Shown: positions 29,055 through 37,983 of the stretch, piece after piece
Numbering within the stretch: the stretch's first letter is position 1
Layout of the letters: each line of letters begins with the position of its first letter
Source of the DNA: DCFW01 sp963790715
Lineage (GTDB): Bacteria > Bacteroidota > Bacteroidia > Bacteroidales > Bacteroidaceae
DNA length: 64,000 nucleotides
NCBI GenBank assembly: GCA_963790715.1
Contig: CAWBPN010000018.1
Span: forward strand, 1,240,001 to 1,304,000
Direction of reading: 5' to 3'
The notes under the pieces: model-generated
Told to the model about the DNA's origin: nothing
Database searches by the model: none
The model's input: only the letters and a program-made list of their open reading frames with translations
Program-made: the position numbers and the translations under genes

Positions 29055-30032
29055 GTGCAGGTTGATATATGCAGTAAGAAATATGATATGCAGAAAGACA
29101 GTTCAGAAATGTGGATAGTCAAAACATCTCCGTTAGTAGTAGGCTTTCATTATTATTTTATGATAGTGGACGGAGTATCGGTAGTTGATCCTGCCACTTC
29201 AACATATTATGGTTGTTGCCGTTATGCAGGAAGAATCGAGATATCTGAAGGTGCAGAAGGTGATTATTATCGTCCGCAACAAGTAGCTCATGGTCAGGTT
29301 AGTTCATGCATTTATTATGACCCAACGACAAAAGAGTATCGTCGTTGTATGGTTTATACCCCGGCAGAGTATGAGACTAAAGTTACGAAGCGTTATCCCG
29401 TTCTATATTTGCAACATGGAATGGGTGAAGATGAAACAGGTTGGTCAACTCAGGGATTAATGTATAATATTATGGATAATCTGATAGCATTAGGAAAGGC
29501 AGTACCAATGATAGTGGTGATGGACAATGGAGAAGTGAAAGCACCGTTTAAATCCGGAGGAAGTAGAAATGCAGCGATGTCACAGTATGGTATATCCTTT
29601 GAAAAAGTGATAATAAATGATTTGATACCGATGATAGATAAGACATTTCGCACATATACCGACCGTGACCACAGTGCAATGGCCGGCTTGTCATGGGGCG
29701 GTCACCAGACTTTTGATGTAACATTGACTCATCTATATAAGTTCTCATACATAGGCGGTTTCAGCGGTGCGATATTTGGTTTAGATGTAAAGAGCTGCTA
29801 TAACGGAGTATTTTCAGATGCTGTAAAATTCAATAAGCAAGTCCATTTTCTATTTTTGGGTTACGGCTCGGAAGATGCAATGGAAACGAAGGAGTTGATA
29901 GCAGCAATTGGAACACAAGGAATAAAAGTTCATGATTACGTTTCCCAGGGTACTCATCATGAATGGTTGACATGGCGTAGATGTTTAAATAATTTTGTAC
30001 CTCATCTTTTAGATATTAGTAATTGTTTTTGA
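29055..30032 (+). CDS. Feruloyl-esterase-like protein (CE1/esterase D type), N-terminus decayed
   Basis: The esterase core is complete: YPVLYLQHGMGEDETGW, nucleophile Ser in GLSWGG (codon 29691-29693), and the catalytic His in GTHHEWLTW. The homologous N-terminal CBM48-like beta domain can be read back in the same frame to about 29016 (FSLYAPHANKVQVD). Upstream of that the frame holds several stops. A fresh signal-peptide start at 28845 (MKNFIVIVSLVS) ends at a TAA after 16 codons. So the secretion signal and the start of the beta domain are lost; GTG 29055 is only a possible start. The intact family removes ferulate or acetate from arabinoxylan. Probably a pseudogene, or an N-truncated cytoplasmic remnant. 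Confidence 0.65.
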   Translation: MQVDICSKKYDMQKDSSEMWIVKTSPLVVGFHYYFMIVDGVSVVDPATSTYYGCCRYAGRIEISEGAEGDYYRPQQVAHGQVSSCIYYDPTTKEYRRCMVYTPAEYETKVTKRYPVLYLQHGMGEDETGWSTQGLMYNIMDNLIALGKAVPMIVVMDNGEVKAPFKSGGSRNAAMSQYGISFEKVIINDLIPMIDKTFRTYTDRDHSAMAGLSWGGHQTFDVTLTHLYKFSYIGGFSGAIFGLDVKSCYNGVFSDAVKFNKQVHFLFLGYGSEDAMETKELIAAIGTQGIKVHDYVSQGTHHEWLTWRRCLNNFVPHLLDISNCF

Positions 30033-30095
30033 TATTTAGATTTTCTAAATTTATACTCTAATTAGAAATGAATTACAATAAAATTAAAATAAATA

Positions 30096-31418
30096 ATGAA
30101 TAAACGATTATTATTAGTATGCTTAGTTATTATTATAACTAGTAATATAGGTGCGCAGAATCCTATTATTCGCGACCAATTTTCTGCTGATCCTTCGGCA
30201 CGGGCTTTTGAAGGTAAAATTTATCTTTATCCTTCGCACGATATTCCTGCTCCTGCTGATTATCCGCGAAAAGATTGGTTTTGCATGGCTGATTATCATG
30301 TGTTTTCATCGGATGATCTGATACATTGGAAAGACCATGGTGTGATTTTTAGTCAGGACAATGTGCCTTGGGTAAAACCGAAATCTTATGGCATGTGGGC
30401 GCCTGACTGTATTTTCAAGAACGGAAAGTATTATTTTTATTTTCCGGCAACACCTAAAAATATGAAAGATGGCAGTATCGGTGTTGCTGTCAGCGACCGT
30501 CCTTACGGACCTTTTAAGCCTGAATCTATTCCTATTAAAGGAACAATTGGCATTGATCCGTGTCCTTTCATTGACAAAGACGGACAGGCTTATCTTTATT
30601 ATGCAGCCGGCAACATTTATGTGGCAAAGCTAAAAGATAATATGATCGAATTGGCTTCTTCGCCTCAAGTAGTACAAAATCTGCCTAAGGGGTTTAAGGA
30701 AGGTCCTTTCTTTTTTGAACGAAACGGTTATTACTATTTGACTTATCCCTTGGTTTTTGACAAAACTGAAACTTTGGCTTATTCCATGGGAAAGAGTCCG
30801 ATGGGACCTTTTGAATATAAAGGATTGATTATGGACGAATCTTCCACCGGTTGCTGGACTAATCACCATTCGGTGGTGATGTATAAAGGACAGTGGTATT
30901 TGTTTTATCACAATAATTATTATTCTCCTAATTTTGATAAGAATCGTTCGGTATGTGCTGACAGTTTATTTTTTAATGCTGACGGCACGATACGGAAAGT
31001 TATTCCTACATTCAGAGGAGTGGGGGTAACGTCTGCTTCGGATACAATTCATATCGACCGTTATTCGAAAATAGGAAAGAATGCTTCCATCGCCTTTTTA
31101 GATGATGCAAATACGTTTGAAGGTTGGAAAACGTGTTTCAACTCGGAGAATGCATGGATACAATATAATACTGTGGATTTCGGCAAGAAAAAACCGCATG
31201 CGATTACTGCGCGAGTCAGTTCTCAAACAAATGGAGTTTTACAAGTGCATGTAGATAATTTAAACGGTCCTGTGATAGCACAAATAAATGTTATGCCGAA
31301 TAACGGTTGGACGTTGATCAAGTCTCCGTTAATAAAATATCATTATGGCATACATAACTTATATATTGTTATGACAAAAGGTAATAATATAGATGTAAAC
31401 TGGTTAATATTTAAATAA
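30096..31418 (+). CDS. GH43 glycoside hydrolase (arabinofuranosidase/xylosidase type) with C-terminal beta domain
   Basis: 440 residues with a signal peptide ending NIGAQ. The five-bladed propeller catalytic residues of GH43 are visible: base Asp32 (FSADPSARAF), pKa modulator Asp154 (GIDPCPF) and acid Glu202 (KEGPFFFER). Residues ~315-440 form a CBM6-like beta-sandwich. Clan members cut alpha-L-arabinofuranose or beta-xylose from plant polysaccharides. It sits 63 bases after the esterase and 9 bases before the GH51 enzyme, consistent with shared side-chain removal. The exact subfamily cannot be fixed by eye. Confidence 0.88.
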   Translation: MNKRLLLVCLVIIITSNIGAQNPIIRDQFSADPSARAFEGKIYLYPSHDIPAPADYPRKDWFCMADYHVFSSDDLIHWKDHGVIFSQDNVPWVKPKSYGMWAPDCIFKNGKYYFYFPATPKNMKDGSIGVAVSDRPYGPFKPESIPIKGTIGIDPCPFIDKDGQAYLYYAAGNIYVAKLKDNMIELASSPQVVQNLPKGFKEGPFFFERNGYYYLTYPLVFDKTETLAYSMGKSPMGPFEYKGLIMDESSTGCWTNHHSVVMYKGQWYLFYHNNYYSPNFDKNRSVCADSLFFNADGTIRKVIPTFRGVGVTSASDTIHIDRYSKIGKNASIAFLDDANTFEGWKTCFNSENAWIQYNTVDFGKKKPHAITARVSSQTNGVLQVHVDNLNGPVIAQINVMPNNGWTLIKSPLIKYHYGIHNLYIVMTKGNNIDVNWLIFK

Positions 31419-31427
31419 TTATATACG

Positions 31428-32942
31428 ATGAGAAAGACAATATTATCTGTTTTGCTGGCAATACCATTAGCACTGCCTGCACAAAATGCAACAATTACAA
31501 TCAACACCTCCAGAGTTATCGGTGAAGTTGATCCTAATATTTATGGCGTTTTTATGGAACCTATATCCATGAAAATAAAAGGTGTGGCGACAAATACTCT
31601 TTACGGTCCTTTGTACGACCCGTCATCTCCGCTCGCCAATAAAGATGGTTTTAAGACCAATTATATCAATGCGATGAAGGAGCTTAAGATTCAAAATATG
31701 CGTTGGCCGGGTGGAAATTATACTGCAGGTTATAATTGGCAGGATGGTATCGGACCTAAAGACCAACGCCCTGTTCGTGAAGATTTAGCATGGAAAGGCC
31801 TTGATACCAATCAAGTCGGCACTGACGAGTGGGTTGAATTGAATAAAGCTATCGGCAGTCAAAACGTCGTATGTATCAATTTAGGATTGGGAGATATAAA
31901 CAATGCCAGATATTGGATAGAATATTGTAATTCAGGTGAAGAAACGACTTTTGCCAAGTTACGTGCTAAATACGGTCATCCGGAACCGTATAACATTAAA
32001 ATATGGGATCTTGGTAATGAAGTTGACGGCGAGCCGTGGATTATGGGACACAAAAATGCTGATGAATATTGCAACGTAGCTGTAGAAGCGGCTAAAGCAT
32101 TGAAGAGCGTTGACCCGACAATAAAATTGGTTGCGTGTGGCTCTGCATATTATGAAGCAACCGGAAAATGGCTGGAATGGAATCGTAAAGTGATTACGGC
32201 AATGACCGGTGTAGCTGATTTCCTGTCAATACATCGTTATTGGGAGGACGGTTCCGGCAACAAAGATTACTATAACTATGTAGGTGACGGAGCCATTGAT
32301 ATAGAGTCGAAAATTAAAACCGTTCAATCACAGGTAAATATCGTGAAAGCGCTGTATCCTGATAAAAAGCCTTTATCTCTTTCCGTTGACGAGTGGGGCA
32401 CTTTTGGGAGATCGATGCAAGAAACGTTGGCTTTAGCATTGAATTTGAATTCGTATATTCGTCATGCCGATTTCGTGAAAATGTCAAATTTTACGATGTT
32501 GACATCTCTGTTATCAACAGATAAAGACAAAGGCACTTATAAATCTCCGTTCTTTTATACCTATAAATTATTTTCTAACAATTGTATAGGTAATTCGGTT
32601 GACACGTATGTAAAGTGCGATACATTCAGTGCAAAATTCAATAAAGGTATACCGTATTTGGATGTAACGGCAGTGTATTCAAAGACTGACGGCAAAGTTT
32701 ACATTAATGTTGTTAACCGCAATAAAGATAATTCCATTACAACAGATATTATTGATGAAGGTAATTCTTTTTCAGGTAAAGCGCAGGCAAATATCATCGA
32801 ACATAAATTAGATGAAAAATTCGTTTATGCCGCTGATAATGTTTATTCTCCGGTGTCGAAAACTATAGATACCAAGAATAATAAAATGACATTTATATTC
32901 CCTGCACATTCTTTCACTCAGATAGTTGTAAAAACTAAATAA
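31428..32942 (+). CDS. GH51 alpha-L-arabinofuranosidase
   Basis: 504 residues with a signal peptide ending ALPAQ, so periplasmic. The GH51 acid/base Glu198 is in DLGNEVDGE and the nucleophile Glu322 in SVDEWGTF. The substrate-binding motif NMRWPGGNYTAGYNWQDG is present. A C-terminal beta-sandwich finishes the protein. It releases arabinofuranose from arabinoxylan or arabinan oligosaccharides after import. It is the last gene of the polysaccharide locus and converges on the next gene across a shared terminator. Confidence 0.93.
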   Translation: MRKTILSVLLAIPLALPAQNATITINTSRVIGEVDPNIYGVFMEPISMKIKGVATNTLYGPLYDPSSPLANKDGFKTNYINAMKELKIQNMRWPGGNYTAGYNWQDGIGPKDQRPVREDLAWKGLDTNQVGTDEWVELNKAIGSQNVVCINLGLGDINNARYWIEYCNSGEETTFAKLRAKYGHPEPYNIKIWDLGNEVDGEPWIMGHKNADEYCNVAVEAAKALKSVDPTIKLVACGSAYYEATGKWLEWNRKVITAMTGVADFLSIHRYWEDGSGNKDYYNYVGDGAIDIESKIKTVQSQVNIVKALYPDKKPLSLSVDEWGTFGRSMQETLALALNLNSYIRHADFVKMSNFTMLTSLLSTDKDKGTYKSPFFYTYKLFSNNCIGNSVDTYVKCDTFSAKFNKGIPYLDVTAVYSKTDGKVYINVVNRNKDNSITTDIIDEGNSFSGKAQANIIEHKLDEKFVYAADNVYSPVSKTIDTKNNKMTFIFPAHSFTQIVVKTK

Positions 32943-32951
32943 TATCATATT

Positions 32952-32996
32952 ATCGTTAGGTAGAAAACGCGTTTATACGGTTTCCTACCTGACGAT
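32952..32996. terminator. Terminator between convergent genes
   Basis: ATCGTTAGGTAG and its near complement at 32980-32996 form a long hairpin with one wobble and one mismatch in the 79-base space between GH51 (+) and the HD phosphodiesterase (-). It may serve both directions. Confidence 0.65.
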
Positions 32997-33021
32997 TTGT
33001 ATAAAATTTTATTTCTGAATA

Positions 33022-35118
33022 TTACGTTGTAGGTTGAGCGTTGGCTGTTTTATTATTTTCTTCATGTTGCTTTAGTTCGGGATAGCTTATACGCGTATGA
33101 TACATTGTACGGAGCTTCTCCTTGAAAACAGCTTTGGTGGTGGCAATATCCTTGAATGTTATAGGGCACTCCTTGAAATATCCGGCATTCATTTGGCTGT
33201 CTATTATATTATCCACAATATTATCAATGTTCTCTTCTGTGAATTCGGTTAAACTGCGTGAGGCTGCCTCGACGCCGTCGGCCATCATGAGCAACGCTGT
33301 TTCCTTTGTGAACGGATTAGGCCCGGGATAGGTGAACTTTGACAAGTCGGGTTGCTCATTCGGATGTTCGTTCATCCATGAAACAAGAAAATATTTAGCC
33401 TGTCCTTTGCCGTGGTGGGTGGAAATAAAGTCTTTAATTTGTTTCGGCAGATTATTCTTGTCAGCTAATTTCAATCCGTCAGCCACATGCTCAATGACAA
33501 TTTGTGCACTTTGTTCGTAATCCAACGATTTATGTGGATTTACTCCTCTTTGGTTCTCGGTGAAAAATACTGCATTGTTTAATTTTCCTATATCATGATA
33601 TAGAGCTCCGGTACGCACCAACAGGCTGCGTCCTCCTATTTGGTCGGCAGCGGCGGCAGCCAAGTTGCCTACATTGACGCAATGCTGGAATGTACCCGGC
33701 GCTTCTTCCGATAATCTTCGCAGCAGCTTGTTGTTTGTATCCGACAATTCCACTAACGTTACATTCGAAATAAAGCCGAATCCCTTTTCGAACAACACCA
33801 GCAAAGGATAAGTAAATAACAGGAATATACAGTTAATGGCAAAATTAATATACATATTAAGATTTATTCCAGATATTTCATTCACTTGCATCAAATCCAA
33901 AGATAAGTTGACTATGGCGTATGACGCCGCAACAAAAATGGCTGAACGGAAGAGTTGCGAACGACGCGATAATTCACGCAGACTGTATATTGCCACCATG
34001 CCGGCCGTTAATTGCAGCAGAAGGAATTCAAAGGGGTAACGCAGGAATATTGAGCAAATGGTGATTGTCACGAAATGTGCCCAGAATGCCGTTCGGCTGT
34101 CCAAAAATATTCTCACGACCATAGGCAGAATGGCAAACGGAATTATGTATACGTTGAACCAATGGTATTTTACCATGAATTCGGTGATGACGACATATAA
34201 AACAATAACCGAAAACATCAAAAACAGGTTCTTCCTCGTGTTGTAGTAATCTTTGCGAAACAGCTCCAGATAAACCATGAACAACATGATGATTATACCC
34301 ACAAACAACGCTTGTCCACCAATTATTGTCAAAAATTGATTTTGTGAACCCGAACGGCTATTTGTTTCATGCTTCAATGATTCCAGCACATCGAATGTGT
34401 ATTTGTCAACTATTTCACCTCTGTCGACAATTTTTTGCCCTGATTGCACCAACCCCGTGGCTATGGCAACTGATGACATTAAGTCCTTCTTCGCCATTAC
34501 CGACTTCTCTTTGTCATAGGTTAAGTTCGGTACGATATATTGATTTAGGTTGCAATATTGCAATAGTCCCACTTTGTAATGGGCAGTATCAGACCAAATG
34601 ATATATTCGTAAGCGTTCTTTATTGTAGATAATGACGAGAACGGCACCGATTTGGCAGATTGCTTCCATGCTATCATAACGCCGTTGGTATGATTGTTCA
34701 ACAAACGGGTATAATCATCTGAAGAAAGAATACCGTTCTTATATACGTTTACCAATTCTTTCCGCAGGTATGTGTAGTACGTTGCAGGAATGTGTGAAGA
34801 TAGTTTTGAGCGATAATCATTGTCAAGTTTCCTAAGTGCCGAGTCGGCAACGGAAGGATTATAATTATAGTAAGGCTGGAAATAGGTCATTAAACTATCC
34901 TGCTCTTTCTTAATTACAGACTCATTTTTATAAATTGGAAAATCGTGGGATGCGGTAAGTAGTCCGTATCGCCAAGGCTTGTTAATATCATATTGATAGT
35001 TAAATTTACCTTCACGTGGCATAAAGTAGGTAATAATACCAACTGTAAATACAAAAAATGCTATTTTGTATAATAGCTCTTTATATTTGTTATGCTCTGA
35101 AGTTTTTTTAAACCTCAT
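33022..35118 (-). CDS. 7TM-HD family phosphodiesterase (PgpH-like)
   Basis: 698 residues. One N-terminal membrane helix (IAFFVFTVGIITYF) is followed by a large extracytoplasmic domain. About seven membrane segments come next, and then a cytoplasmic HD domain with ALYHDIGKLNN and ISTHHGKGQAKYF supplying the metal ligands. The HDIG motif is complete. In Firmicutes the family (PgpH) hydrolyses cyclic di-AMP; the nucleotide used in Bacteroidota is not established, so I do not give a symbol. It is divergent from gltX, sharing an 87-base promoter region. Confidence 0.88.
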   Translation of the reverse strand: MRFKKTSEHNKYKELLYKIAFFVFTVGIITYFMPREGKFNYQYDINKPWRYGLLTASHDFPIYKNESVIKKEQDSLMTYFQPYYNYNPSVADSALRKLDNDYRSKLSSHIPATYYTYLRKELVNVYKNGILSSDDYTRLLNNHTNGVMIAWKQSAKSVPFSSLSTIKNAYEYIIWSDTAHYKVGLLQYCNLNQYIVPNLTYDKEKSVMAKKDLMSSVAIATGLVQSGQKIVDRGEIVDKYTFDVLESLKHETNSRSGSQNQFLTIIGGQALFVGIIIMLFMVYLELFRKDYYNTRKNLFLMFSVIVLYVVITEFMVKYHWFNVYIIPFAILPMVVRIFLDSRTAFWAHFVTITICSIFLRYPFEFLLLQLTAGMVAIYSLRELSRRSQLFRSAIFVAASYAIVNLSLDLMQVNEISGINLNMYINFAINCIFLLFTYPLLVLFEKGFGFISNVTLVELSDTNNKLLRRLSEEAPGTFQHCVNVGNLAAAAADQIGGRSLLVRTGALYHDIGKLNNAVFFTENQRGVNPHKSLDYEQSAQIVIEHVADGLKLADKNNLPKQIKDFISTHHGKGQAKYFLVSWMNEHPNEQPDLSKFTYPGPNPFTKETALLMMADGVEAASRSLTEFTEENIDNIVDNIIDSQMNAGYFKECPITFKDIATTKAVFKEKLRTMYHTRISYPELKQHEENNKTANAQPTT

Positions 35119-35178
35119 AATATTTATTCTTTTAGGGCGAAAAATACGAAAAAAAACTGTATTTCGAAAAAAATGTCC

Positions 35179-35186
35179 TAATTTTG
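35179..35186 (+). promoter_or_regulatory. -7 box (TAATTTTG) for gltX
   Basis: Perfect TAnnTTTG match 19 bases ahead of the gltX ATG. No clear -33 TTTG is seen. Confidence 0.6.
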
Positions 35187-35205
35187 CGACGATTATCCAA
35201 AAAAA

Positions 35206-36726
35206 ATGAGTGAAAGAAGAGTAAGAGTAAGATTTGCCCCTAGTCCAACGGGTGCTTTACATATAGGTGGCGTGAGAACGGCACTATATAATTATCTATT
35301 TGCACGTCAACATCATGGCAGTCTGGTGTTTCGTATTGAGGATACGGATTCGCATCGCTTTGTGCCCGGAGCCGAAGAATACATTATCGAAGCATTTAAA
35401 TGGTTGGGTATTAAATTTGATGAAGGTGTAAGTTTCGGCGGAAACTACGGCCCTTACCGTCAATCGGAACGTAAGGAGATTTATAAGAAATACGTTAAGG
35501 TACTGCTTGATGAAGGAAAAGCATACGTTGCGTTCGACACTCCTGAAGAACTGGAAACTCAAAGACAGAAGATAGCGAATTTCCAATATGACGCCACCAC
35601 CCGTATGCAGATGAAAAATTCATTGACGCTCGGCGAGGATAAAACAAAAGAACTTATTAATAACGGTGAACAATATGTAGTGCGCTTCAAGATCACTCCC
35701 GATGAGGATGTTGTTGTGCATGACATTATACGTGGGGATGTGACGATAAACTCGAGCATATTGGATGATAAGGTGCTTTACAAGTCGGCAGACCAACTGC
35801 CCACTTATCATTTGGCAAACATTGTCGATGACCATTTAATGGACATTTCGCATGTGATACGCGGCGAAGAATGGTTGTCTTCAGCTCCTTTGCATGTGTT
35901 GCTTTATCGCGCGTTTAATTGGGAAGATACCATGCCGCAATTTGCACACTTACCACTTTTGTTGAAACCTGAGGGCAAAGGCAAATTAAGTAAGCGTGAC
36001 GGTGACAGGTTGGGATTCCCCGTATTTCCGCTTGAATGGCACGACCCGAAGACGGGTGAAGTGTTGACCGGTTATAGGGAAAGCGGATATTTACCTGACG
36101 CTTTAATTAACTTCCTTGCTTTGCTGGGATGGAATCCCGGTGATGATCAGGAAATTATGAGCATCGATGAGCTTGTTGAAAAGTTCGATTTGGCACATTG
36201 CAGCAAAGCCGGTGCAAAATTCGATTATAAGAAAAGTATTTGGTTTAACCATGAATACATTTTAATAAAGAGTAGCGAAGAAATTGCACGCGACTTTGAA
36301 CCTATTGTCAGGCAGCATGGCATTCAAGAACCGTTTGAACGGATAGAAAGAGTCGTTGATATGATGAAATCGCGCGTTAACTTTGTAAAAGAGCTATGGG
36401 ATATTTCAAGTTTTTTCTTTATCGCACCTACATCGTATGATGTAAAAACGGTAAAGAAAAGATGGAAGGAATACTCACCTCAACAAATGAGTGAGTTGAA
36501 AGACGTATTATACAACCTTAGTGATTTTTCATTGGAAAATCAAGAAAAGACTGTAAGTGCGTGGATTGAAAATAAGGGCTACAATATGGGAGATGTGATG
36601 AATGCTTTCCGCTTAGCCTTGGTAGGAGAAGGGAAAGGGCCTCATATGTTTGATATTTCTGCCTTTTTGGGAAAGGAAGAAACAGTCGAAAGAATAGAAA
36701 AAGCCATTGAAAACATTAAAATATGA
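35206..36726 (+). CDS. gltX: Glutamyl-tRNA synthetase
   Basis: 506 residues, the normal length. Class I synthetase signatures are the HIGH-type motif PSPTGALHIGG near residues 12-22 and the KLSKRDGDR motif near 259. It attaches glutamate to tRNA-Glu. The ATG at 35206 lies 19 bases after a perfect -7 box. Its stop overlaps the start of the Kdo transferase by four bases (ATGA), so the two are translationally coupled. Confidence 0.97.
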   Translation: MSERRVRVRFAPSPTGALHIGGVRTALYNYLFARQHHGSLVFRIEDTDSHRFVPGAEEYIIEAFKWLGIKFDEGVSFGGNYGPYRQSERKEIYKKYVKVLLDEGKAYVAFDTPEELETQRQKIANFQYDATTRMQMKNSLTLGEDKTKELINNGEQYVVRFKITPDEDVVVHDIIRGDVTINSSILDDKVLYKSADQLPTYHLANIVDDHLMDISHVIRGEEWLSSAPLHVLLYRAFNWEDTMPQFAHLPLLLKPEGKGKLSKRDGDRLGFPVFPLEWHDPKTGEVLTGYRESGYLPDALINFLALLGWNPGDDQEIMSIDELVEKFDLAHCSKAGAKFDYKKSIWFNHEYILIKSSEEIARDFEPIVRQHGIQEPFERIERVVDMMKSRVNFVKELWDISSFFFIAPTSYDVKTVKKRWKEYSPQQMSELKDVLYNLSDFSLENQEKTVSAWIENKGYNMGDVMNAFRLALVGEGKGPHMFDISAFLGKEETVERIEKAIENIKI

Positions 36727-37970
36727 TTACGTCATTTTTATATGATATAGGTATAAGCCTATATAATTTTTTCTTACAGATATTATTCCCTTTTAGCAAA
36801 AAACCGCGGAAGATGGTAAAAGGCCATTGGATCGTGTATAAGCTGATGCGCCAACAAAAAGAGGAGGGTGTAAAGTATATTTGGTTTCATGCAGCTTCAC
36901 TCGGAGAGTTCGAACAAGGGCGTCCGCTTATCGAACAAATTCGCAAATTATATCCTCAACATAGAATATTGCTCACTTTCTTTTCTCCTTCTGGATACGA
37001 AGTACGCCGAAACTATAGAGGTGCTGACATCATTTGTTATTTGCCGATGGACAAACCTAGAAATGTTCACAAGTTTCTGAATATCATAAATCCTTCGATG
37101 GCTTTCTTTATTAAATATGAATTCTGGAAGAACTATTTGGACGAACTGCATAACAGGGGAATACCCACTTACAGCGTTTCTTCAATATTCAGGAAAGACC
37201 AGGTTTTCTTTAAATGGTACGGATATACATATCGCAAAGTGCTTTCGGATTTTGACCAACTGTTTGTGCAGAATGAGGCTTCAAAAAGATTTTTGGCAAA
37301 GATAGGAATAGACAGGACAACGGTGGTAGGTGACACACGTTTCGATCGTGTGGTGGAAATAATGAAAGCTGCAAAGGAATTACCGCTGATAGATCTTTTC
37401 AAAGGAAATCTTTTTACAATGGTGGCAGGCAGTTCGTGGCAACCAGATGAAGATTTGTTTATCCCTTATTTTAATGAACATCGTGAGATGAAACTTATTA
37501 TTGCTCCGCATGTGATTGATGAAAATCATTTAGTGGAAATAATAGGTAAACTTAATCGCCCCTACGTGAGATACTCCCGTGCTACCGAAGAAAACGTTAA
37601 AAAAGCCGATTGCCTGATAATTGATTGTTTCGGGTTGTTGTCTTCGATATATCGTTATGCTGATTTTGCATACATTGGTGGCGGTTTTGGCGTAGGAATA
37701 CATAATACGCTGGAAGCGGCTGTGTATAATATTCCCGTATTGTTCGGACCTAAATACCAGCATTTTATTGAGGCAAATGAGCTTATTGAAAATAATGGTG
37801 GTGCTTCTGTGGAGACGTATGATGAGATGAAGGGATATTTCGATAAGTTCATAGCCGACAGAGCTTTCTTAAAGTCAATGGGTAATAATGCAGGCGACTA
37901 TGTACGTCGTAATTGCGGTGCCACTGAAAAAATTTTAAAAGCTATAACCCCTCGGCTTGAGGAGCTATAG
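36723..37970 (+). CDS. waaA: 3-deoxy-D-manno-octulosonic acid (Kdo) transferase
   Basis: 415 residues, matching the WaaA/KdtA glycosyltransferase family. The N-terminal membrane anchor is followed by WFHAASLGEFEQGRPLIEQI (the family's ASxGE motif), SVSSIFRKDQ, and the C-terminal nucleotide-sugar site YIGGGFGVGIHNTLEAA. It transfers Kdo from CMP-Kdo to the lipid A precursor at the inner membrane. It starts inside the gltX stop (ATGA overlap) and converges on the next gene with only 13 bases between. Confidence 0.95.
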   Translation: MITSFLYDIGISLYNFFLQILFPFSKKPRKMVKGHWIVYKLMRQQKEEGVKYIWFHAASLGEFEQGRPLIEQIRKLYPQHRILLTFFSPSGYEVRRNYRGADIICYLPMDKPRNVHKFLNIINPSMAFFIKYEFWKNYLDELHNRGIPTYSVSSIFRKDQVFFKWYGYTYRKVLSDFDQLFVQNEASKRFLAKIGIDRTTVVGDTRFDRVVEIMKAAKELPLIDLFKGNLFTMVAGSSWQPDEDLFIPYFNEHREMKLIIAPHVIDENHLVEIIGKLNRPYVRYSRATEENVKKADCLIIDCFGLLSSIYRYADFAYIGGGFGVGIHNTLEAAVYNIPVLFGPKYQHFIEANELIENNGGASVETYDEMKGYFDKFIADRAFLKSMGNNAGDYVRRNCGATEKILKAITPRLEEL

Positions 37971-37983
37971 GCTTTCATTATAT

